Shown here: in pieces, positions 1 to 8,821 of the stretch
Position numbering within the stretch: position 1 is the stretch's first letter
Layout: every line of letters begins with the position of its first letter
Origin: Alteromonas sp. MMG017
GTDB taxonomy: Bacteria; Pseudomonadota; Gammaproteobacteria; Enterobacterales; Alteromonadaceae
Direction of reading: 5' to 3'
Assembly (NCBI RefSeq): GCF_018100795.1
Contig: NZ_JAGJDY010000005.1
Coordinates: 186,001 to 250,000, forward strand
DNA: 64,000 nt
Notes under the pieces: model-generated
Databases searched by the model: none
Seen by the model: only the letters and a program-made list of their open reading frames with translations
Told to the model about the DNA's origin: nothing
Position numbers and translations under genes: made by a program

Positions 1-594
1 ATGGAATTTCAGTACTTGTTCATACTTCCAATAAAGGTTGTCTTTGTTATCTCCTGAATGTGCATCAATGAGAACTAGCTCACCACACACAGCGCCTACT
101 CCTTTCTGATTGATAGACATAACAAGTTGGGTAACCGCGTCTTTTTCGAAGGCAGTATTCGCATCCGAAAAGATAGTTATTTCCGAAGTAACACGTTCCA
201 TCAAATCATTTAATACATTAATTTTGCCTCGATTCTTCTCGAAGCAAAAAGTACTTAGTCGAGGGTCGTCAAAAGATGCCAATATGGAATTAGTGTTGTC
301 CGTACTTCCGTCAGACGCAACGAAGATACTGAGCTTTTCTGCCGGATAATCTAAAGCGAGTAAATTTTCAATGCGTTCTTTAATACATGATTCTTCGTTG
401 AATGCAGATATAACGATAGTGACTGAAGAGTCATCAGATGTATCTAAACGCCGTTCTTTTTTAATTAGCGTATAACGGGTATCTCTAACGCATTGAACCA
501 ACGCGCTGACCAGTATTAATATGAAAGGATAGATAACATAGCTATAGATAATAGCCAAAGAGACAACCCAGAATAAAATTTCAATATACTTCAT
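1..594 (-). CDS. Family 2 glycosyltransferase, C-terminus cut off by the window edge
   Basis: An open frame of 198 codons begins with ATG at 594 and runs off the left edge without a stop. Residues about 7-30 form one hydrophobic segment, as in membrane-tethered or polytopic GT2 enzymes. It is followed by a GT-A fold start: a beta strand reading TIVISAFNEE, then SDGSTDNT (nucleotide-sugar binding), NRGK and FSDANT (DxD-like metal-binding motif). Such enzymes add a sugar to a growing glycan or lipid carrier at the inner membrane; donor and acceptor cannot be told. It starts 6 bp after the stop of the acetyltransferase gene and is probably the distal part of the same operon. The context (PEP-CTERM system genes) suggests exopolysaccharide synthesis. 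Family assignment is good, specific role unknown. Confidence 0.85.
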   Translation of the reverse strand, partial: MKYIEILFWVVSLAIIYSYVIYPFILILVSALVQCVRDTRYTLIKKERRLDTSDDSSVTIVISAFNEESCIKERIENLLALDYPAEKLSIFVASDGSTDNTNSILASFDDPRLSTFCFEKNRGKINVLNDLMERVTSEITIFSDANTAFEKDAVTQLVMSINQKGVGAVCGELVLIDAHSGDNKDNLYWKYEQVLKFH

Positions 595-600
595 TTATGC

Positions 601-1113
601 TTACTTTGATTTCGCGGGAATGCCAAGTGCAGTTTTGTTCGACTCTACGTCCTTTACGACTACGGCATTAGCGCCTACTTTTACATTGTCACCCACAGTG
701 ATAGGGCCAAAAACTTTAGCGCCAGCACCAATAAATATATGGCTTCCAAGAGTGGGAGATTTTCCTTTTTCATCACCCATTACGACACCGCTTTCTACAG
801 TGATATTGATTCCACCCTTAACTTTGGAATTTATAACCACGCCGATAGGATGCATAATGACGAAACCTTCACCAAATTCTGCACTTACGCCAATTACACA
901 GCCGTTGTAGACCCTGTTTATGTGTTGAATTATCAGAGCAATAGGCGCCAAAATTTTTGTTTTTGCGCACCTGCCAGCTAAGCGGAAAAGGATATTAGCA
1001 CTAGTTCCGTCAGTAAGGCACGTTCTAAGTAATGATATTTCAGCGCCATCTTGATGAAAAATTTCCTGTTTTCTTTTTAAGTCAGATTTTATGAGTTGCA
1101 ATGTAGATGGCAT
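601..1113 (-). CDS. Hexapeptide-repeat (LbH) acetyltransferase, serine acetyltransferase-like
   Basis: A 170-residue protein. The second half is a left-handed beta-helix of hexapeptide repeats (GVVINSKVKGGINITVESG, then the IFIGAGAKVFGPITVGDNVKVGANAVVVKDV type), ending in the G-I-P-A motif common to serine O-acetyltransferases. It carries a His-Pro pair (HPIGVVI) where CysE has D-H-G-M-G, so the catalytic histidine may be kept while the adjacent Asp is not. It is shorter than the real CysE in this window (274 aa, 41449-42273) and lacks most of its N-terminal helical domain. It follows the ThiF gene by only 2 bp, implying translational coupling. I infer a specialised O- or N-acetyltransferase for the polysaccharide or for the ThiF product, not housekeeping cysteine synthesis. 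Confidence 0.8.
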   Translation of the reverse strand: MPSTLQLIKSDLKRKQEIFHQDGAEISLLRTCLTDGTSANILFRLAGRCAKTKILAPIALIIQHINRVYNGCVIGVSAEFGEGFVIMHPIGVVINSKVKGGINITVESGVVMGDEKGKSPTLGSHIFIGAGAKVFGPITVGDNVKVGANAVVVKDVESNKTALGIPAKSK

Positions 1114-1115
1114 GG

Positions 1116-2012
1116 TTATGTGTCTTTACTTTCTTCTAAAATCTGTTTCACTTTCTTAAACATATATTTTTGCAAAGGGTTTCTGTTTCCCCAAGGTCTC
1201 CATGTCTTTATTAAGTTATTTCGGTAAGCGTCAAAGTGTAGACCTTTAGGAGCACAGACAACTTCGCCTCTATCTAGTAGAAGTTTCAGCACATTGGTAC
1301 ACAATACCCCCGCCGCTAACGAAATACCCATACATGTTGAGGGCACTTTCTTTTTCATGAAGTTAACTGACGAATTTTGAACGAGGTAATGTCTTTGCTG
1401 TACTGATGGGGAAACGCCTATCACAAAGCGAACAATATTATCTTCGAAGTATCGTTCCTTAGTGGCATCGTCAGCACCGTAGGGGGCGTCAACCATTGCA
1501 AAGTATTCGTCGAAGGACATGCCCCCTGGTTTGAAACATAGCATAGCCGTACCCATCCCCATTGGGGCTGCAGTAATAGTAGGTATACCTAATTCATAGC
1601 AGCGGCGAAAGACTTGTCTTCTAATTTCTAATGCGAAGATATCCAAACTATCTATGTATATATCAACTCCATCTAAAAAGGCTTCAAGGTTTTCGTGCGA
1701 AATCCCTCTGTCAAAATTCTTTATCTGCGCGTCAGGGTTGATGTCTCTCAACGTTTTTTCCATCACAACTGACTTTTCTTCACCAATTGTAGATACAAAA
1801 GCACCGGCCTGACGATTGAAGTTGGCGTAATCATACTCGTCTAAATCAGAAATATGGAAATTTGAAATGCCCATTCTAGCACATACAATGGCGTGATCGC
1901 CTCCAACGCCACCCAATCCGCCAATAGCTACTTTGGTATTTTTAATTTTTTCTTGCTCAGCTTCCGTTACCCAGCCGATATTTCTCGAGAATGCTTCGTT
2001 ATAATTGAACAT
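1116..2012 (-). CDS. ThiF/MoeB/HesA-family (E1-like) adenylyltransferase
   Basis: 298 residues with a Rossmann nucleotide-binding loop G-G-L-G-G-V-G-G near residue 32, the acidic strand end DLDEYDYANFNRQ (Asp for Mg-ATP and the Arg finger of E1-like enzymes) and a C-terminal helix pair (GISLAAGVLCTNVLKLLL). The CxxC zinc pairs usual in MoeB and ThiF are absent. Family members adenylate the C-terminus of a ubiquitin-like sulfur carrier or another carboxylate such as a peptide C-terminus. No ThiS/MoaD-like small protein is visible nearby. It sits between the PrsT-type TPR lipoprotein gene (26 bp upstream) and the acetyltransferase gene (2 bp downstream), so it is presumably part of the PEP-CTERM operon. 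Substrate unknown; general family call is secure. Confidence 0.85.
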   Translation of the reverse strand: MFNYNEAFSRNIGWVTEAEQEKIKNTKVAIGGLGGVGGDHAIVCARMGISNFHISDLDEYDYANFNRQAGAFVSTIGEEKSVVMEKTLRDINPDAQIKNFDRGISHENLEAFLDGVDIYIDSLDIFALEIRRQVFRRCYELGIPTITAAPMGMGTAMLCFKPGGMSFDEYFAMVDAPYGADDATKERYFEDNIVRFVIGVSPSVQQRHYLVQNSSVNFMKKKVPSTCMGISLAAGVLCTNVLKLLLDRGEVVCAPKGLHFDAYRNNLIKTWRPWGNRNPLQKYMFKKVKQILEESKDT

Positions 2013-2038
2013 AGATTTTTCACCCTATTCCGACGCGA

Positions 2039-4777
2039 TTATTCTTCTAGTTTGTCATATAGAGCGCTAGCTTCATTCTGCTGTTCAACGCTTTTTGGCT
2101 CTAATTTTGTGAATACAATTTTGGCATAGTCCTTGTTACCAGATTTATGCAAAGCTTCTATATAGTCTAGCGCTATTTGGAAGGAGGATGGAGCTTTTTC
2201 ATATGCTGCTTTCAAGTTTTGTATAGCTTTGTCATATTTTTTCAAACTAACATAAACGTTTCCTGCGGTTGCCAAAATTGTAGGGTTTTGTGGCAGCAGA
2301 GCTAATGCTTGTTCTATGTAGCCTAACGCTTCATTTGCTTTATTATTCTCAACTAGAAGCCATGCCAAATTATTAAGCACAAGAGGGCTAGCTGGAGAGG
2401 CATTCAATGCTAGATATTTAAAATGTTCGATTGAATCTTGCTGATCTCGATTCATGAGCTCATTAGCAAGTATTAACCTCATAGCAGTGTCGTTAGGGTC
2501 TTGTTTTATATGGTTTTCGGCAAATTTAATGCCTTCATCATAACTATTTTGTTTAACTAATGCGGTATACAAAAAGCGAGCCGTATCAGTATTCGCGGCT
2601 ATAGCATATGAACGACGAAATAGTCCCTCAGCGTTGTTGTACTCTTTTTTAACAAGTAAGAGTCGACCTTGGAGAGAAAGCCCTGAGGCCGTTGATTTTA
2701 AGTTTGCGGGAGTTGCATTGAGGACGCGCTGCGCTTTATCGTAATTTTTATTCAATATTAGTAAGTGCGTAAGAATTAAATCTAGCTCACGTTGCTGGGG
2801 AAATGTAGTGGTAGCTTGGTCAGCAAGGACTAACGCTCGAGAGATATCCCCCGACATTTCTGCAACTCGAATATTCTTAACAAAAGCACTAAAACTCTTT
2901 TCTTTGTTTAACCAATTGGTATAGGCATTTATACTTTCTTCTGTATTTCCCTTTTCCCAGAGGGCATCACCTAAAAGCATCCAATACTTTGGTTCGTTTT
3001 TACCTTGTTCCGAGATAGATAATAAATGGGCTACTTGTTCTTCTACTTTACCTTGAGAAGCTAGTGAACCAACATATATGAGGTCGTAGATGACATCATC
3101 GGAGGAGTCGATAGCATTTCTCATAGGAACTAAAGCTTTTTCGTGATTTCCTAGTAACTCATGAACTTGGAAGTACCTCACCAATGCTTCGATATTTAGC
3201 GGGTTTTTTAGTACAAGAGTTTCTAAGTACCGTAAAGCTTTCTCTATGTTGTCGCGCTTGATATTCACTTCAGCAAGAAAAAGGAGGGCTGAGGGCGTAG
3301 TACTATCGATGGTCAAAGATTGGTAATAGGTTTCTTCTGCTAAATGTATTTCTTGCATATAGCCATAAGTGCGAGCTTTTAGGTTAATAACCGCTACATC
3401 ATTAGGGTTCTTCTTAAGCCATTCATCAGCAAGTCTGAGTGTCCTATCAAACTCCCCAGAATCTAAATAAGCTGATGCAAGTATAAATAGAGCCTCGCTT
3501 GAATCTGGTTCTGCGGAATAGCTTTTTTCTAAATCTTCGATACCATCTTTGTCATTAGCTAAAATTTTTAGTGAACCTAAAGCTCTTAATGTTTTACTAT
3601 CTTCAAGTTTAGATGAGTTAATTTGGTTCAATAGCAATTTAGCCGAAAGTGAATCGCCGTTTTTCAAGAGGCTGTTGGACGTAGCAATGATAAAACTAGT
3701 ATCGTTTTCATTTAGGTCAGATATTAAACCTACGGACTCTGACGCTTCTGCGTTATATCCCAATTGAAGTTGTATGACCGTAAATAGTTTGTAGGCAAAG
3801 TGATTCTTGGGAAAATTGTTAATTACCACGGAGAGGTTTTGGTATGCCTGCTCAATACTTCCTAGGTTATAATTTGCCAAAGAGGCTAGAAGTCGCGTTG
3901 TGGTATTTGAGCCACCATTTTTTATTGCTTTGTCTAAATGAATCAATGATGTTTGAAAATTTCCTTTCGAAAACTCTACGGCGCCTTTAAGTTGATTAAA
4001 ATATGGTTGTTCAGAAGATATTTTAAGTAGATTGTCAACCAGAGGTTCTGCAGCTAGAAAATCTCCGTTGTTAATAAGTGCATCAGAGAGTTGAAGCTTA
4101 ATTTTGTAATCAGCTGGTCTTAAAGAGAGTAAAATATTCAGTGTATTAATGGCGTCAGTCCATTGCTTCTGCTGAATTTCTACTTTAGATTTAAACTGTA
4201 AGGCAGGCAGATAATTTGGTCTATATTGTAAGCTGTTCTTTGCATCGGTGGTTGCTCTATCAATATTGTTGTTTAATCCAGCAATATAGGCACTAGCTAA
4301 GTTTGAAACTTCAGGTTGTTTAGCGGTATCAGCTAGCGATGCAAACTTTTCTAGTGATTTTAGGCTATTACCTTCTCTGATCAACGCGATAGCTTTATAT
4401 ATATTAAGCTCTTCTATAAGCGCAGATTTTTCTAATGAATTTGAAACCGTTAATTCTCGAATCTCGGCAAATTTTTCCTGCCATAGTAGTGACTCTGCAA
4501 GGCTAACCTTCGATGAGTCAGTATTTGCCCTTGACAGCTCTTTTTCCGCTGCTGAATAGAGACCTTGATGTAAATAAACATCACCCAACATTTCTCGAGC
4601 ATCAACATTATTGCTGTCTTGTTTTATCGCGTTTTTTAGTGCAATCGAAGCAGCTTGATAGTTGCCATCACTTTGATGTTTAGAAGCTATATCAATATAT
4701 TCTTTACTGCTCTTTTCACTACAAGCAGAAAGAAGAATTACGCTAAAAATAAAAACGTTTAATTTAGTTGAAGTCAC
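2039..4777 (-). CDS. prsT: PEP-CTERM system TPR-repeat lipoprotein, PrsT type
   Basis: A 912-residue protein starting with a lipoprotein signal peptide (hydrophobic stretch, then lipobox L-L-S-A-C at about residue 19). The remainder is essentially all tetratricopeptide repeats (for example DGNYQAASIALKNAIKQDS and EKALRYLETLVLKNPLN), about twenty or more units. Size, lipobox and repeat content match the PrsT family found beside exosortases of the EpsH type. Such proteins are thought to scaffold exopolysaccharide assembly or export at the envelope; the precise role is not established. It lies downstream of the PEP-CTERM protein gene, with a terminator between (4885-4917), and 26 bp upstream of the ThiF gene. 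Base composition is visibly AT-richer than the core genes to the right. Confidence 0.85.
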   Translation of the reverse strand: MTSTKLNVFIFSVILLSACSEKSSKEYIDIASKHQSDGNYQAASIALKNAIKQDSNNVDAREMLGDVYLHQGLYSAAEKELSRANTDSSKVSLAESLLWQEKFAEIRELTVSNSLEKSALIEELNIYKAIALIREGNSLKSLEKFASLADTAKQPEVSNLASAYIAGLNNNIDRATTDAKNSLQYRPNYLPALQFKSKVEIQQKQWTDAINTLNILLSLRPADYKIKLQLSDALINNGDFLAAEPLVDNLLKISSEQPYFNQLKGAVEFSKGNFQTSLIHLDKAIKNGGSNTTTRLLASLANYNLGSIEQAYQNLSVVINNFPKNHFAYKLFTVIQLQLGYNAEASESVGLISDLNENDTSFIIATSNSLLKNGDSLSAKLLLNQINSSKLEDSKTLRALGSLKILANDKDGIEDLEKSYSAEPDSSEALFILASAYLDSGEFDRTLRLADEWLKKNPNDVAVINLKARTYGYMQEIHLAEETYYQSLTIDSTTPSALLFLAEVNIKRDNIEKALRYLETLVLKNPLNIEALVRYFQVHELLGNHEKALVPMRNAIDSSDDVIYDLIYVGSLASQGKVEEQVAHLLSISEQGKNEPKYWMLLGDALWEKGNTEESINAYTNWLNKEKSFSAFVKNIRVAEMSGDISRALVLADQATTTFPQQRELDLILTHLLILNKNYDKAQRVLNATPANLKSTASGLSLQGRLLLVKKEYNNAEGLFRRSYAIAANTDTARFLYTALVKQNSYDEGIKFAENHIKQDPNDTAMRLILANELMNRDQQDSIEHFKYLALNASPASPLVLNNLAWLLVENNKANEALGYIEQALALLPQNPTILATAGNVYVSLKKYDKAIQNLKAAYEKAPSSFQIALDYIEALHKSGNKDYAKIVFTKLEPKSVEQQNEASALYDKLEE

Positions 4778-4884
4778 AAAAATATCCTTTTGTTCACGCT
4801 ACGATCTAAAATAACGTAACTGCACCTATTTACAAGATAAGTTTACCAACAGAATTAAGGATATGTTTGAATAATACTGGGCTG

Positions 4885-4917
4885 GAAACAAAAAAGCCCT
4901 GATGAAAATCAGGGCTT
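4885..4917 (-). terminator. Rho-independent terminator after the PEP-CTERM protein gene
   Basis: A perfect 10-bp stem (AAGCCCTGAT/ATCAGGGCTT, loop GAAA) at 4894-4917 is followed on the minus strand by a run of six T. It sits just past the stop codon at 4939 and separates the PEP-CTERM gene from prsT. Confidence 0.9.
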
Positions 4918-4938
4918 GGATAAATATTTGGTTTTATA

Positions 4939-5790
4939 TTAACTACGACGCTTACGCGTTGAGCCAGCAAGGCCTAAAAGACCTAAACCGAACAAAGCAA
5001 TAGTAGCTGGAGCTGGAACACGAAATTCAACACCCGCATTGTGGTCATCACTTACTAAAACAGTTGTGCCGTTAGTAATGGTAGAATTAGCAATGTTTTG
5101 TTCAAGTTCTAAAACGCTTACAGTTTGAGAAGCTTCTAAGATAATATCCACTAATGTAGCAGAAATATAATCTTCGAATGATTGAAAAGTAACTCCGTCA
5201 CCAAAGAAAAACATGTCTTGGCCAGCAGCAGTAATGCTAGTACTTGTTACCAGACTTTGAACAACTTGCTCTCCTGGGTTAATGCCTCCAGCAAAAAGTT
5301 CAGTGGTCATTACCTGAGTAGCACCCGCGCCATAATCGAATGCATCAAACGAGTAAATATCAAGGTAGCCAGAAGTGTAATCAACACCAACAGTAGGTGT
5401 CAAAGTACCTTCTAAATATAGGTCAAAAGTAAGTTTAGTCCATGAAGGACCAGTGACATCTAAGCCAGCACCGGGAAAGTTAGGAGTAGAAGTGAAAGTA
5501 TTTGTTTCACCACCACTTTCAGTCACAAGATCTTCGAGGTCGGTATAGGCTGGAGCTGTAACTCCGCCAAACGTATAACCAATTAGGCTAATACCGGCAC
5601 GAGTTACCAATGAACCTGTTGCAGTATCAACTTCAGTGTTGGAAACATAAGAAAGATCTAATTGGTCAATCTCTCCAACAGGATTAACCATACCATCGTC
5701 AGATAAATCAAGATAAAAAGGGGTAGCTGCGGCTTGTCCACTAAGCACTAAACCCGCAGCTGTAATCGTTGTAAGTAGTAACTTTTTCAT
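4939..5790 (-). CDS. PEP-CTERM sorting domain-containing surface protein
   Basis: 283 residues: an N-terminal Sec signal peptide (MKKLLLTTITAAGLVLSG, cleavage likely after QAAA), a Thr/Gly/Asp-rich beta-type body with no catalytic motif I recognise, and a C-terminal tripartite sorting tag. The tag has a V-P-A-P motif, the hydrophobic segment TIALFGLGLLGLAG, and a basic end RKRRS. This is the exosortase recognition architecture, with Ala in place of the Glu of the classic V-P-E-P. The protein should be exported, processed by an exosortase and released to or anchored at the surface in the exopolysaccharide matrix. It has its own terminator, suggesting separate or higher expression than the genes downstream. 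Confidence 0.88.
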   Translation of the reverse strand: MKKLLLTTITAAGLVLSGQAAATPFYLDLSDDGMVNPVGEIDQLDLSYVSNTEVDTATGSLVTRAGISLIGYTFGGVTAPAYTDLEDLVTESGGETNTFTSTPNFPGAGLDVTGPSWTKLTFDLYLEGTLTPTVGVDYTSGYLDIYSFDAFDYGAGATQVMTTELFAGGINPGEQVVQSLVTSTSITAAGQDMFFFGDGVTFQSFEDYISATLVDIILEASQTVSVLELEQNIANSTITNGTTVLVSDDHNAGVEFRVPAPATIALFGLGLLGLAGSTRKRRS

Positions 5791-5854
5791 TTCTGCTCTC
5801 CGTAAGTATGCAGCGTTCTAAATATTGCATTTTTACAAAGCAGTTAGCGTGCCA

Positions 5855-6775
5855 CTATTTAACCCATTGATTTTGTTGGTTAATAAATTTTGTCGAAAAA
5901 GATCTGTAAATAAACTCGACAATTCTATCGGCGTTTCTAGCGGAAATATCATTATTCTCAACATCATGCCCAAGTGAGGCTTGAATATGCTTAAACATAG
6001 CGGCAAAGCCTTTTGGTAGGTTCTTATGTAGCATCTCGGGCGTTATATAATAAGCGGCACGTTTTCCGTGGTAGTCCACAACAGGACCAATTTGTTCAAA
6101 TTTTATGCCGATGAACCGCATTGAACGAGCTAGACGTGGTTCCATCATTACATAGGTATGCTTAATACCCGAATTGATTGAGATGGACGCCGCGGCAAGG
6201 TAAAGCCCGATAGCAATAAAGGGGAAACATCGAAGTTCAGTTTCCGAGTACGTCGATGTATTGATCACACCTGTAGATGCACCATCAAACTTATCGCTTT
6301 TACGACGGCGAAATTCTTCAGGTACTGCTAATCTCGATACTTCACAAATTTCGCTACGCTTGAAATTTGCCGGGTTAAGTTCAGGATGGGTTATCGAAGA
6401 GGGGCAATATTTTTCAATAGGCAATAACTCATCTTCTTTTTGCGGGCGAACGAGTCGAACCGTACCAGCAAAACGATGTGTCTTTTTATGTTCAATCATG
6501 CAAGCTGTAGAGTAAGCATCAAACTCGTCAATTTCTAGTTTTGATTCTCTTTCTGGTTCAAAGCCTTCTTCTACGCAATAGACTTGATGTCTAATGCCGT
6601 AAGACTGTTCTTTTAAATCCTTATTGCTTGCGACAAGTGGTGTTAAATACGCAGAAAAGTGCGAAGAGATTTCTCTGACCTCTTGTAACTTTTGATATCC
6701 ACTTAATGCTTTTGATATTCTACTTTTTTTTCCAAAGATAGTTTGGATCGTAGAAAGTAATTTCCTTTTTTGCAT
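5855..6775 (-). CDS. PEP-CTERM/exosortase system-associated acyltransferase (LuxI-like fold)
   Basis: 306 residues resembling the exosortase-associated acyltransferase family, distant relatives of LuxI-type autoinducer synthases and N-acyl amino acid synthases. Visible hallmarks are YGIRHQVYCVEEGFEP (R-x2-V-[FY] entry motif), a conserved acidic ESKLEIDEFD, the FAGTVRLVRP strand and EICEVSRLAV, corresponding to the E-x-S-R-[FL] motif of LuxI-like enzymes. No transmembrane segment is seen. Members are encoded beside exosortases and are proposed to transfer a fatty acyl chain, but the product is not known. It is the first gene of the leftward cluster; the 64-bp gap to the PEP-CTERM gene allows co-transcription. 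Family call is firm, reaction inferred. Confidence 0.88.
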   Translation of the reverse strand: MQKRKLLSTIQTIFGKKSRISKALSGYQKLQEVREISSHFSAYLTPLVASNKDLKEQSYGIRHQVYCVEEGFEPERESKLEIDEFDAYSTACMIEHKKTHRFAGTVRLVRPQKEDELLPIEKYCPSSITHPELNPANFKRSEICEVSRLAVPEEFRRRKSDKFDGASTGVINTSTYSETELRCFPFIAIGLYLAAASISINSGIKHTYVMMEPRLARSMRFIGIKFEQIGPVVDYHGKRAAYYITPEMLHKNLPKGFAAMFKHIQASLGHDVENNDISARNADRIVEFIYRSFSTKFINQQNQWVK

Positions 6776-6989
6776 GTTAATTCGTACCTATTTATAAAGA
6801 CCATACATCCAGAAAGGCTATAAAGGTATCTGCAACCTAAGCAGTGCAACATCTAAGCAGTATAGATTGTATTCCTAATATTATGAACGTATTATTTTTG
6901 TAGTTGTATTTATTGGTAAATATAAGTGAAACTGTTAGTTATATCTTTCCTGATGTCTACATTGATATCGATTAACCCAAAGGTGCATC

Positions 6990-7769
6990 GTGAAAACAGA
7001 CTCAAAAAGTAGAGCTTTAATGCTATGCGTATTCACAATAGCTTGTATTTTATCGACTCAAGCGCTAGCAAAAAATCTCGTTGAGCTAACTAAAAGCTCG
7101 GTAAAATCTACGGTGGCCATTGCGTTACATAGCCCTTTGAAACACACAACACCTCAAATTAAAGGTACAGGCTTTGTTGTTGGCAATGGTAAACATGTTG
7201 TTACAAACTACCACGTTGTTGATGAAGAGCTAGACCCTACTATAGTCGAACATTTCGTTGTGATGTTGCCAGATGGCAAACAAGTACGCTTTGATAAAGT
7301 AGAAATACTGGCCATTGATGAGAAGCATGACTTAGCCTTATTAAAGGTTAATAATCCTTTCCCTTCTTTTAAATTAGCCAATAACACCTTAGTTGATGCC
7401 GGCACGGAGCTTGCAATCTTTGGTTATCCATTGGGAGGAGCATTAGGATTGTTCCCTGCTGTACATAAAGGCATAGTGGCAACCATTACGCCTGATTATA
7501 TGCCTTCAAACAATGCGAGATCGCTTACTGCGAAAAGTCTTGATAGACTTAAGAATCCAGACTTGATTTATCAATTAGATGTGACCGCTTATCCAGGAAA
7601 TTCAGGTAGCCCAGTTGTTAATGTTGAAACGGGGGAGGTCTTCGCGGTCATCAATAAAGTTTACGTTAGAGACAGTAAAGAAAGTGCGTTAACGCATCCT
7701 TCAGGCATTTCTTATGCTATCCCAATTGAGCACGTTCATGCACTGTTAAAGCGTGAAATGGAAAAATAG
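6990..7769 (+). CDS. Periplasmic trypsin-like serine protease (S1C, DegP/HtrA-like without PDZ)
   Basis: 259 residues from a GTG start with a strong ribosome site (AAAGG, 7 bases upstream). A signal peptide covers residues 1-27 (cleavage after ALA). The catalytic triad is visible: His75 in [10 protein letters not shown], Asp114 in [10 protein letters not shown], Ser205 in [10 protein letters not shown]. The chain ends shortly after the protease domain, so it has no PDZ domain and is smaller than DegP/DegS. It likely acts in periplasmic protein quality control or processing. It starts a rightward pair with the sugar-nucleotide epimerase (14-bp gap) and is divergent from the PEP-CTERM cluster, so a processing role for surface proteins is possible but unproven. 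Confidence 0.85.
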   Translation: MKTDSKSRALMLCVFTIACILSTQALAKNLVELTKSSVKSTVAIALHSPLKHTTPQIKGTGFVVGNGKHVVTNYHVVDEELDPTIVEHFVVMLPDGKQVRFDKVEILAIDEKHDLALLKVNNPFPSFKLANNTLVDAGTELAIFGYPLGGALGLFPAVHKGIVATITPDYMPSNNARSLTAKSLDRLKNPDLIYQLDVTAYPGNSGSPVVNVETGEVFAVINKVYVRDSKESALTHPSGISYAIPIEHVHALLKREMEK

Positions 7770-7783
7770 AAAATAGGACTTTT

Positions 7784-8800
7784 ATGAAAATTCTGGTTAC
7801 CGGCGCTGCTGGCTTCATTGGCGCAGCAGTTTCTCAATATTTAATTAATCGCGGTGACGATGTTGTTGGGATTGACAACATTAACGACTATTACGATATC
7901 GCCCTTAAACATGCCAGATTAGAGCAGGTTCAGAATTCTGCTGCAGGCGAGCGCTTTACATTTGTTAAGATGGGTGTTGAAGATCGCCCTGAAATGGCAG
8001 CCTTATTCGAAGACCAAAAGTTCGACAAAGTGGTGCACTTGGCGGCGCAGGCAGGGGTAAGGTATTCAATTGAAAACCCAAATGCTTATGTAGATGCTAA
8101 CTTGGTTGGCTTCATGAACATCCTTGAGGGATGTCGCCATAACAAAGTAGGTCATTTAGTTTATGCATCATCAAGTTCTGTGTATGGTGCTAACGAAACT
8201 ATGCCGTTCTCAGAACAGCATAACGTCGATCACCAAGTAAGTTTATACGCAGCGTCGAAGAAGGCGAATGAGCTAATGGCGCATACCTACAGCCATCTAT
8301 ATAACCTTCCTACCACTGGATTACGTTTCTTCACCGTATACGGCCCTTGGGGTCGCCCAGATATGGCGCTATTTAAATTTACTAAGGCCATATTAGAAGG
8401 TAAAACAATTCAGGTTTACAACTTCGGTAATCACAGACGAGACTTCACCTACATTGACGATATCGTTGAAGGGGTAATTCGCTCACTTGATAACGTAGCG
8501 AAGCCAAACGAAAGTTGGGATGCGAGTACACCAGATCCTAGCTCTAGTAAAGCGCCTTATAAGGTTTATAACATTGGTGCACAAACCCCTGTGCATTTGC
8601 TTAAATTTATCGAAACCTTAGAAGCGTCACTAGGCGTTGAAGCGAATAAAGAGCTGTTACCATTGCAACCTGGTGATGTCCCAGATACCTATGCGGATGT
8701 ATCATCACTGGTTAATGACACAGGTTATAAACCGTCTACGTCTATCGATGTGGGTGTTAAAAACTTCGTCGATTGGTACAAAGACTTTTACAACATTTAA
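7784..8800 (+). CDS. NAD-dependent nucleotide-sugar epimerase, UDP-glucuronate epimerase-like
   Basis: 338 residues of the extended short-chain dehydrogenase fold: NAD-binding G-A-A-G-F-I-G at residues 7-13, catalytic Tyr155 and Lys159 (YAASK) and a substrate-binding region ([32 protein letters not shown]). The length and the [18 protein letters not shown] motifs match UDP-glucuronate 4-epimerases (CapI/LspL type) that supply UDP-galacturonate for surface polysaccharides. The enzyme is cytosolic. It is preceded by a good ribosome site (AGGA) 14 bp after the protease stop. Proximity to the exopolysaccharide locus fits. The specific sugar remains an inference; GalE- or RmlB-like activities are less likely. 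Confidence 0.85.
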   Translation: MKILVTGAAGFIGAAVSQYLINRGDDVVGIDNINDYYDIALKHARLEQVQNSAAGERFTFVKMGVEDRPEMAALFEDQKFDKVVHLAAQAGVRYSIENPNAYVDANLVGFMNILEGCRHNKVGHLVYASSSSVYGANETMPFSEQHNVDHQVSLYAASKKANELMAHTYSHLYNLPTTGLRFFTVYGPWGRPDMALFKFTKAILEGKTIQVYNFGNHRRDFTYIDDIVEGVIRSLDNVAKPNESWDASTPDPSSSKAPYKVYNIGAQTPVHLLKFIETLEASLGVEANKELLPLQPGDVPDTYADVSSLVNDTGYKPSTSIDVGVKNFVDWYKDFYNI

Positions 8801-8821
8801 AAAGCCAGTCTAAAGTAATTT

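Noticed and set aside
110..349. Plus-strand open frame at the left edge
   Set aside because: It is antisense to the glycosyltransferase, which has clear family motifs.
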